Assembly: GCA_024276815.1 (NCBI GenBank)
Contig: JAJRWM010000056.1
Location: 1-5,689 of the forward strand
Length of the DNA: 5,689 nucleotides
Source of the DNA: a bacterium
GTDB lineage: Bacteria > JACRDZ01 > JAJRWM01
Reading direction: 5' to 3'
This document shows, one piece after another, positions 1 to 4,849 of this stretch. Position numbers and translations under genes: made by a program. Below the pieces are notes generated by a model. That model was not told where the DNA came from, made no database searches, and saw only the letters and a program-made list of their open reading frames with translations. The first letter of the stretch is position 1, and every line of letters starts with the position of its first letter.

Positions 1-41
1 AGCTCTTTCAGGCTCATTCTGATAACGTCCTTTCCCGCCAT
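1..41 (-). CDS. Transposase, N-terminal 13 codons only (probable ISNCY family)
   Basis: The minus strand from 41 reads MAGKDVIRMSLKE and then leaves the window. A start opening with MAGKD and followed by a MS-x-KEL stretch is what I recall for ISNCY-family transposases, in which a helix-turn-helix segment comes soon after. The start is supported by AGGAGG at 47-52, five bases upstream of the ATG. Too little protein is present to see any catalytic residue, so whether the full gene is intact cannot be judged. The family call rests on this short N-terminus plus the GGACA repeats just upstream (94-124). It could instead be another small HTH protein. Confidence 0.55.
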   Translation of the reverse strand, partial: MAGKDVIRMSLKE

Positions 42-93
42 GCTGTCCTCCTCTCTGAAGGGAGTGGACAGCATAACTTGCTTAGTTAAAAGC

Positions 94-124
94 GGACATT
101 TCTATTTGGACAAAATAGGACATT
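94..124. repeat. GGACA repeats and short hairpin at the IS terminus
   Basis: GGACATT occurs at 94-100 and 118-124, with GGACA also at 108-112. The middle copy forms the loop of a perfect 6-bp inverted repeat, CTATTT (102-107) and AAATAG (113-118). I infer that these are transposase-binding or terminal-repeat sequences of the insertion sequence. The segment lies between the presumed outer end and the transposase start. Confidence 0.5.
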
Positions 125-207
125 ATCATTTTTACGTAACAAGAAAAAAATCAGGTCTGCTGGAAAAGGGAAGGAACATCGTACCCCCCTGGTGAAGATC
201 TGGATAC

Positions 208-262
208 CGGGCAAAGAAGTTTTTGGTCATACCCGGGTATGAGACAGCGCAGGGATTGCCCG
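208..262. repeat. Nested inverted repeat downstream of the phosphatase gene
   Basis: A perfect 16-bp palindrome, TCATACCCGGGTATGA (227-242), sits between the arms of a second inverted repeat, CGGGCAA (208-214) and TTGCCCG (256-262). It lies 3' of the phosphatase gene, between its stop and the insertion sequence. Neither strand has a run of Ts directly after a stem, so it is not a standard intrinsic terminator, although it could stabilise or end the minus-strand transcript. A protein-binding dyad is the alternative. I see nothing else in 142-207. Confidence 0.4.
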
Positions 263-273
263 TTTGAAAATGA

Positions 274-1398
274 TTAAAAACGGATTTCGATAACCGTAAG
301 ATCATCTTCCAGCCGAAGCGCGTTGGAAGATTTTAAAAGTTCCTCTTCCAGCGCCTCTACCTGAAGACCTGTGGCGGGATAATCCATTTTTCTCAAAAGA
401 TTGACCAGCCCGGCGACTCCCAGTATTTCCCCGCCAGCGTTTAAAATCTCAACCGCTCCGTCACTGAAAACTAACAGAGAATCGCCGGCCTCTAAATTGA
501 CAGCGACCTTTTTGTAGACAGCGCCTTTATACGCAGTGTCCTTGATCAGGCCAAAGGGTATGCCGGCGGATTCAAGGCGCTGGTAGGTCCCGTCTTTATG
601 CCAGAGTAAAAGAGCTTCGCTGCCGGCTCCGACAAACTCCAGGGTTCTGTCCCGCAAATTAATACACCCGCAAGCGGCCGTGGCAAAATATTCGTTTCCC
701 CTGAGAATTTCCTGGAGCTTCTTATTCAGGACGCCGGCAAATTCAGCGGGATTGAGGAGCAGGTCAGAGTACCGGTCCCACAAAGAGCTGAGGTGCATGG
801 TATATAAAGCCGCGGAAATTCCATGTCCCATAACATCAGCCAGGATAAAGCCGTAATGATCCTCTGCCAGTTGCTTCAGCGCGTAATAGTCGCCGCCGAC
901 AATATCCTTTGGCCGATAACAGGTCGTGACGCTGATGCGGTCATCATCAGGCAGGTCGGCGCGTAACGCGAGCTTTTGAATGGTTTGCGCCATTTCCAGA
1001 TCATTAATAAAGCCATGGGCTTCCCGAAAGGTCTCCACTCCGCCGACGATCTCTCCCTCATCATTACGAACAGGAGCGACGCTCACCTCCATGGGTATCC
1101 GCTGGCCATTTTTACCTTTGGCATACACCAACAAGGGGGTTTCGCTCCTCATCCCGGTAAGCATTGAACGATGCAAAGGACAGTACTCCTCACCGCATAA
1201 ACGATGGCCATCCTTATCAACGTGATTCAGTATCCCCTCTTTACAACGACGACCAATTACTTCCTCGGAAGTCCAGCCGGTAATCCGTTCGGCTGATTTG
1301 CTCCAGTAGGTTATCGTTCGGTCAAGTGTGCAAACATAGACGCCATCGCTCAGGGAATCAATGATTTTGTGGATGTTCAGCTCATGCGGTCCGGTCAT
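274..1398 (-). CDS. PAS domain-SpoIIE/PP2C serine phosphatase
   Basis: This is a probable cytosolic sensor phosphatase of 374 residues with no membrane segment. Residues about 10-125 form a PAS domain (DGVYVCTLDRTITYWSKSAE, then an ERITGW turn and a closing GGVETFRE strand). A short helix (DLEMAQTIQKL, 133-143) links it to a SpoIIE-type PP2C domain, about 145-374. The metal-binding acidic residues are in place: GGD (D170), DVMGHG (188-193), FSDG (D313) and the C-terminal EDD pair (D365, D366). Enzymes of this family usually dephosphorylate an anti-anti-sigma (STAS) protein and so control a partner-switching cascade. No STAS or anti-sigma gene is visible here, so the target is unknown. The PAS domain has cysteines at 23, 52, 68 and 73, the last two as LCGEEYCPL. 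The ATG at 1398 is backed by GGAG (1404-1407) five bases upstream. The gene diverges from the haem operon. Confidence 0.9.
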   Translation of the reverse strand: MTGPHELNIHKIIDSLSDGVYVCTLDRTITYWSKSAERITGWTSEEVIGRRCKEGILNHVDKDGHRLCGEEYCPLHRSMLTGMRSETPLLVYAKGKNGQRIPMEVSVAPVRNDEGEIVGGVETFREAHGFINDLEMAQTIQKLALRADLPDDDRISVTTCYRPKDIVGGDYYALKQLAEDHYGFILADVMGHGISAALYTMHLSSLWDRYSDLLLNPAEFAGVLNKKLQEILRGNEYFATAACGCINLRDRTLEFVGAGSEALLLWHKDGTYQRLESAGIPFGLIKDTAYKGAVYKKVAVNLEAGDSLLVFSDGAVEILNAGGEILGVAGLVNLLRKMDYPATGLQVEALEEELLKSSNALRLEDDLTVIEIRF

Positions 1399-1486
1399 CT
1401 GGTCTCCAAAATATTTGTGCCCCGGCCAAGGCTGTCCGGTTCAGTACCCCCGGCTCAACCAAGTTCCAAGCGACACTCCGCTTGCT

Positions 1487-1516
1487 TTGACACTTGGATA
1501 AATTATACCATATCAG
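1487..1516 (+). promoter_or_regulatory. Candidate promoter for the haem operon
   Basis: A perfect TTGACA (1487-1492) is followed after 18 bases by TATCAG (1511-1516), a weak -10. An overlapping alternative is TTGCTT (1482-1487), 16 bases, then TATACC (1504-1509). Either would give a leader of roughly 180 nt before the GTG at 1701. Both overlap the minus-strand extended -10 of the phosphatase gene, so the two transcripts would compete for polymerase. The -10 match is poor, so the true operon promoter could lie elsewhere. Confidence 0.3.
1502..1510 (-). promoter_or_regulatory. Extended -10 promoter for the PAS-phosphatase gene
   Basis: The minus strand reads TGGTATAAT, a perfect TATAAT (1502-1507) with the TGn extension (1508-1510). 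The hexamer 17 bases upstream (AAAGTT) is a poor -35, which is usual for extended -10 promoters. Transcription would start near 1495, giving a leader of about 97 nt before the ATG at 1398. That leader includes a 6-bp hairpin, CAAGCG (1467-1472) with CGCTTG (1479-1484). Confidence 0.55.
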
Positions 1517-1592
1517 GGGGGGTGAACTTTGAGCAATGATTATCAGGACGTCGGGGCGGGCTTGCATCGCTCGCTATTTGTATGTTAGACTC

Positions 1593-1692
1593 TCCTCTCA
1601 CCTTAAGAGGAATCTCCGCGGGAAAATGGATATTACCTCCCTCGTGGCTTGTTCGGTGGGGCGTCATGACGCGCAATAAAATATTCTGAGGT
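1593..1692 (+). promoter_or_regulatory. Dyad-rich leader before the haem operon, possible translational control
   Basis: The divergent intergenic stretch of 302 bp (1399-1700) holds no convincing gene. Its right part has a 6-bp hairpin, TCCTCT (1593-1598) with AGAGGA (1606-1611). A 12-bp perfect palindrome, GCGTCATGACGC, lies at 1661-1672. TTACCTC (1633-1639) can pair with the ribosome binding site GAGGTAG (1688-1694), one pair being G-U. GAGG at 1607-1610 could instead pair with CCTC at 1636-1639, so the structures exclude one another. This resembles a switch that hides or frees the ribosome binding site, but the pairings are short and could arise by chance. I do not recognise a known riboswitch class. 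Confidence 0.25.
1688..1692 (+). promoter_or_regulatory. Ribosome binding site deciding the GTG start of the radical SAM gene
   Basis: GAGGT lies 8 bases before the GTG at 1701, and a second purine-rich stretch (AGGAAGAA) fills the gap. The next in-frame ATG is at codon 29, beyond the essential cysteines, so GTG 1701 is the supported start. Confidence 0.65.
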
Positions 1693-1700
1693 AGGAAGAA

Positions 1701-2768
1701 GTGGAATTTATTCCTAAATGGATTGCCTGGGAAGCTACCGGCAAATGTAACTTGAAATGCGTTCACTGCCGTTCCAACGCCGATATGGACGCTGAAGTCG
1801 GCTACTATAACACCGAGGAAGCGTTTCAGCTCATCGACGATATCGCCTCCTACGCCAAACCGGTCTTTGTCCTCTCCGGCGGCGAGCCTCTGCTGAGGGA
1901 GGATATTTTCGAGATCGCCAGACACGGCACCGAAAAAGGTTTGCGTATGTGTCTGGCCACCAACGGTATCCTGCTTAACGACGATTATTGTGAGAAAATC
2001 AAGGAGTCCGGGATTCGCATTGTCTCCTTGAGCCTGGACGGCTCCACCAGCGAGATTCACGACAACTTCCGTAACCAGGAGGGAGCTTTCGAAGGCACCA
2101 TCAGGGGAGCGGAATATTTAAGGAAACATAATATCGAATTCATTATAAATTCAAGCTTCACCAAGCGTAATCAGAAAGATATCCCCGAAGTTTACAAACT
2201 GGCTAAAAAACTGGGCGCCACCGCCTGGTACCTTTTCATGATCGTGCCAACCGGTCGGGGCGAGGAGATTATGGATGAACTGATCAGCAAGGAAGATTAT
2301 GAAGACATCCTGTCTTGGCATTACAATATGGAAAAACAGGAAAAAGATATGCTGGTCCGGCCCACCTGCGCTCCCCACTATTACCGGATTGTCCGCCAAA
2401 GGACCAGGGAAGAAGTTGGCGAATACTCTCATCGGACCTTGAAGTTTTCCACCGGCGGCTCCAAAGGATGTATCTGCGGCCAGCTTATCTGCTTTATCGA
2501 TAATCACGGCACGGTCTTCCCCTGCAGTTATTTCCCCCTGAGCGCCGGCAACCTCAAGGAAGAAAAATTCCGGGATATCTGGGAAAACTCACCCCTTTTC
2601 CTGGAGTTGCGCGATTATAAAAAATACCAGGGCGACTGCGGCAGTTGCGGTTATATCAAGGCCTGCGGCGGTTGCCGGGCGCGCGCTTACGCCGTCACCG
2701 GCAGCTACCTGGAAGAAGAACCGTTTTGTTCCTACGTACCGCCGTCCCGTCTGCGCGATATTAAATAA
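1701..2768 (+). CDS. ahbD: AhbD-like radical SAM/SPASM haem-synthesis enzyme
   Basis: A radical SAM protein of 355 residues. The SAM cluster motif is C16-x3-C20-x2-C23 in a start that reads [18 protein letters not shown], followed by SGGEP (59-63) for SAM binding. The C-terminal part is a SPASM-like domain with a dense set of cysteines: 257, 259, 264, 275, 313, 316, 322, 325 and 343. It includes C-x2-C-x5-C-x2-C (313-325), with GGCRARAY right after. The segments TCAPHYYRI (222-230), VPTGRG (182-187) and GCRARAYA match what I remember of AhbD, which removes two propionate carboxyls from iron-coproporphyrin III to give haem. Its place directly before hemE, hemH and hemY supports a haem role. 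Alternatives are a NirJ-like enzyme of haem d1 synthesis or a SPASM peptide-modifying enzyme; the precursor-peptide idea has no support nearby. The gene begins with GTG and ends 26 bases before hemE, consistent with one transcript. Confidence 0.75.
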   Translation: MEFIPKWIAWEATGKCNLKCVHCRSNADMDAEVGYYNTEEAFQLIDDIASYAKPVFVLSGGEPLLREDIFEIARHGTEKGLRMCLATNGILLNDDYCEKIKESGIRIVSLSLDGSTSEIHDNFRNQEGAFEGTIRGAEYLRKHNIEFIINSSFTKRNQKDIPEVYKLAKKLGATAWYLFMIVPTGRGEEIMDELISKEDYEDILSWHYNMEKQEKDMLVRPTCAPHYYRIVRQRTREEVGEYSHRTLKFSTGGSKGCICGQLICFIDNHGTVFPCSYFPLSAGNLKEEKFRDIWENSPLFLELRDYKKYQGDCGSCGYIKACGGCRARAYAVTGSYLEEEPFCSYVPPSRLRDIK

Positions 2769-2794
2769 CTCATCAAACAACAAGGAGTATTTAC

Positions 2795-3829
2795 ATGGAT
2801 AGTAGCTACAGATTCATTGACGCCTGCTGGGGCAAGCCGGTTGACAAGACGCCAATCTGGATCATGCGCCAGGCCGGTCGTTATCTGAAGGAATACCGGG
2901 AAGTTCGGCAAAAAGTCACTTTTTTGCAGTTGTGCAAAACGCCGGAGCTGGCCGCCGAGGTTACCTTGCAACCGATAGACATCCTGGGAGTGGACGCGGC
3001 GATCCTGTTCTCGGATATTTTGGTGCCCATCGAGGCCATGGGTATGCAGCTTGAGTTCGGCGACAAGGGACCGGAGCTATACCCCCCGATTCGCTACGAA
3101 AGCCAGATCGACGACCTGACCGTTCCTGACCCGGAGGATACTGTTCCCTATGTCATGAATACCATCAGGTTGCTCCGCAAAGAACTGGTCAGCCGCAAGG
3201 TGCCCCTGATCGGCTTCAGCGGCGCCCCCTTCACCCTGGCCAGTTACATGGTCGAAGGCGGGACCTCCCGGAATTTTATCAATCTCAAAACCATGATGTA
3301 TGAAGCGCCGGCCCTGGCTCACAAGTTGCTGGACAAAATCGCGGACATGGTGATTAAATATCTCAACGCCCAAATCGCCGCCGGCGCTCAGGCCGTCCAG
3401 ATTTTTGACACCTGGGGCGGTATCCTGGACGCTTATGATTATGAACAATTCGCCTTCAGGTATACCCAAAAAGTGATTGAAGGTCTGAACCGGGAAAACG
3501 TGCCGGTTATTCTCTTTGTCAAGGGCGGCGGCTCGTTGCTCGAAAAGATCAAAACCGCCGGCAGCGACGTTATCGGGCTGGACTGGATGACCAGGCTGTC
3601 AGACGCCCGCCAAAGGCTTGGGGCTGACGTGGCCATACAGGGTAATATGGACCCGACCCTTCTGTTCGCGCCGATACCGGAGATCCGCAAACGGGCCAAA
3701 ATGATAATTGAAGAGAACGCCGGCCGGCCGGGACATATTTTCAACCTGGGGCACGGGATTCTGCCGCCGACAAATTTTGAACATGCCAAGGCTTTGGTTG
3801 AAGCGGTTCATGAGTTCAGTGCCCAGTAA
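2795..3829 (+). CDS. hemE: Uroporphyrinogen decarboxylase
   Basis: A cytosolic enzyme of 344 residues, a normal family length. It converts uroporphyrinogen III to coproporphyrinogen III by removing the four acetate carboxyls. Both family signatures are clear: PIWIMRQAGRY (20-30), with the substrate-binding arginines R25 and R29, and GFSGAPFTLASYMVEGG (140-156), with the conserved tyrosine Y151. The catalytic aspartate lies in FSDIL (D74), and the C-terminal histidine is in FNLGHGILP (H320). The ATG at 2795 has AAGGAG (2782-2787) seven bases upstream. It follows the radical SAM gene by 26 bases, and its last 20 bases overlap hemH, so it sits in the middle of the operon. No residue expected for activity appears to be missing. 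Confidence 0.96.
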   Translation: MDSSYRFIDACWGKPVDKTPIWIMRQAGRYLKEYREVRQKVTFLQLCKTPELAAEVTLQPIDILGVDAAILFSDILVPIEAMGMQLEFGDKGPELYPPIRYESQIDDLTVPDPEDTVPYVMNTIRLLRKELVSRKVPLIGFSGAPFTLASYMVEGGTSRNFINLKTMMYEAPALAHKLLDKIADMVIKYLNAQIAAGAQAVQIFDTWGGILDAYDYEQFAFRYTQKVIEGLNRENVPVILFVKGGGSLLEKIKTAGSDVIGLDWMTRLSDARQRLGADVAIQGNMDPTLLFAPIPEIRKRAKMIIEENAGRPGHIFNLGHGILPPTNFEHAKALVEAVHEFSAQ

Positions 3830-4808
3830 ACCCCCGAAAAAAATTGGCCTGGTCCTCCTGAATATGGGGGGGCCTGATTCTTTAGAGGCGATCCAGCCTT
3901 TTTTATACAATCTTTTCAGCGACCGGGAAATTATCCAGTTTCCCGGTCCTTTTTTTTTCCAGAAATTTCTCGCCAAAAGAATCGCTCGGAAACGTTCTCT
4001 GAAAGTCAGGACGCGTTATCAGGCGATTGGCGGAAAAACGCCGCTGACCGAGATTACCAGACAACAAGCTGACAGCCTGGGCCGATTGTTGGCCAAAGCC
4101 GGTCACGCGGTCAAAACCTATGTCGCCATGCGTTACTGGCATCCTCTGACTGAAGAGACGGTTAAAAATATCATCGGAGACGGCATCAGTCACCTGATCG
4201 TTCTTTCCCTCTATCCCCATTACTCAAGAGCGACAACCGGTTCCAGCGTAAAGGAGCTTCAGCGTTGCCTGAAGCAGGAAAAAGCTGAACTTGAGGTGAC
4301 TTACATCGACCGCTGGTTTGACCGCCCGGCTTATTTAAAATGTTTGGCGAACAGTATCAAGGAAGGTCTGTTAAAATTTAAGGAGAGTGACCGCGCCGGC
4401 GTCAAGGTCGTCTACAGCGCTCACAGTCTGCCCCAAAAATTCATCGACGAAGGCGATCCTTACGTCGATGAGGTGCGCGCCACGATTAGCGGGCTAAAGC
4501 CGCTCCTGGGTGAAGTGGACGCTATGCTGACCTTTCAAAGCCGCTCCGGCCCGGTTGACTGGGTGGGGCCTGACACCTCGGAAACAATCGTCAACCTGGC
4601 CAAGTCCGGCGTCAGGAATATGTTGATGACGCCGATCAGTTTTGTCAGCGATCATATCGAGACCCTATACGAAATGGACGTTATGTATAAGCGGGAGTTT
4701 TTAGAAGCCGGCGGAAGAATTTTTCAGCGGGTGGCGGCTTTTAACCACCAGGCGGAGTTCCTGGAATTTTTAACATCATTGGTACTTGAACAATTAGCGG
4801 ATACATAG
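3810..4808 (+). CDS. hemH: Ferrochelatase (proto- or coproporphyrin type)
   Basis: A ferrochelatase of 332 residues that inserts ferrous iron into a porphyrin. The catalytic histidine is in SAHSLP (H205) and the conserved glutamate in SDHIETLYE (E284). Other family blocks are LLNMGGPDSLEAIQPFLYNL (16-35), IGGKTPL (73-79) and LSLYPHYS (132-139). The N-terminus resembles the NLGGP type of many Gram-negative and cyanobacterial enzymes, not the short AYGTP form of Bacillus coproporphyrin ferrochelatase. It therefore may use protoporphyrin, but this is not proof. The frame is open from further upstream inside hemE. The ATG at 3810 is chosen because homology begins just after it, and it lies close to the hemE stop. 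Its ribosome binding site is weak (GAAG at 3800-3803), so translation probably depends on ribosomes finishing hemE. An intrinsic-terminator-like hairpin lies inside codons 38-50. Confidence 0.93.
   Translation: MSSVPSKPPKKIGLVLLNMGGPDSLEAIQPFLYNLFSDREIIQFPGPFFFQKFLAKRIARKRSLKVRTRYQAIGGKTPLTEITRQQADSLGRLLAKAGHAVKTYVAMRYWHPLTEETVKNIIGDGISHLIVLSLYPHYSRATTGSSVKELQRCLKQEKAELEVTYIDRWFDRPAYLKCLANSIKEGLLKFKESDRAGVKVVYSAHSLPQKFIDEGDPYVDEVRATISGLKPLLGEVDAMLTFQSRSGPVDWVGPDTSETIVNLAKSGVRNMLMTPISFVSDHIETLYEMDVMYKREFLEAGGRIFQRVAAFNHQAEFLEFLTSLVLEQLADT
3921..3958 (+). terminator. Intrinsic-terminator-like hairpin inside hemH
   Basis: GACCGGGAAA (3921-3930) and TTTCCCGGTC (3939-3948) are perfect reverse complements, giving a 10-bp stem with six G-C pairs. 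The 8-nt loop is TTATCCAG. One C then leads into nine Ts (3950-3958). This is the textbook shape of a Rho-independent terminator on the coding strand, about 110 bases into hemH (codons 38-50, reading DREIIQFPGPFFF). The encoded residues fit the ferrochelatase family, so part of the sequence is fixed by protein constraint. The perfect pairing also depends on codon choice. Active translation should melt the stem, so termination would occur mainly when hemH is poorly translated. Function is inferred. Confidence 0.6.
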
Positions 4809-4814
4809 CATAAT
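4786..4814 (+). promoter_or_regulatory. Candidate internal promoter for hemY
   Basis: TTGAAC (4786-4791), a 17-base spacer and CATAAT (4809-4814) match the sigma-70 consensus at four and five of six positions. The spacer ends exactly with the hemH stop (TAG, 4806-4808). Transcription would begin near 4821, about 29 bases before the hemY ATG and upstream of its ribosome binding site. The flanking sequence is AT-rich. Confidence 0.45.
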
Positions 4815-4849
4815 TTAATAATATTTTTGCGCTTGAAGAGGAGAAAGTC

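Larger units (their letters stand above)
1..141 (-). mobile_element. End of an insertion sequence (ISNCY-like), cut by the window edge
   Basis: Three things are seen together: the start of a minus-strand transposase-like reading frame at 41, a strong AGGAGG ribosome binding site (47-52, minus strand), and a stretch at 94-124 with repeated GGACA motifs. From memory, such GGACATT/GGACAAA tracts followed by a TTATCATTTT-like end are typical of the termini of ISNCY-type elements, which suggests an IS end lying beside its transposase start. The outer boundary is placed near 141, after TTTTTACGTAACA, by analogy only. No target-site duplication can be tested because the other end is outside the window. 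The element reads away from the phosphatase gene at 274-1398. Confidence 0.55.

Noticed and set aside
1382-1567. Small minus-strand open frame upstream of the PAS-phosphatase gene
   Set aside because: It spans the extended -10 promoter and overlaps the phosphatase start in another frame, and it has no recognisable content.
1582-1689. Possible 35-codon leader peptide in the haem operon leader
   Set aside because: No ribosome binding site precedes the ATG and the composition looks random. It ends just before the GTG start, so coupling is imaginable but unsupported.
1503-2060. Long minus-strand open frame opposite the start of the radical SAM gene
   Set aside because: It lies antisense to a clear radical SAM gene, resembles no family, and crosses the promoter region.
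3708-3809. Upstream in-frame extension of hemH
   Set aside because: It would add 34 residues read from hemE in another frame, with no ferrochelatase homology.
3950-3958. The T9 run as a programmed frameshift or slippage site
   Set aside because: The frame is intact through the run, and a -1 shift leads to a stop after a few dozen codons with no useful product. Low-level transcriptional slippage is possible, but nothing suggests it is programmed.
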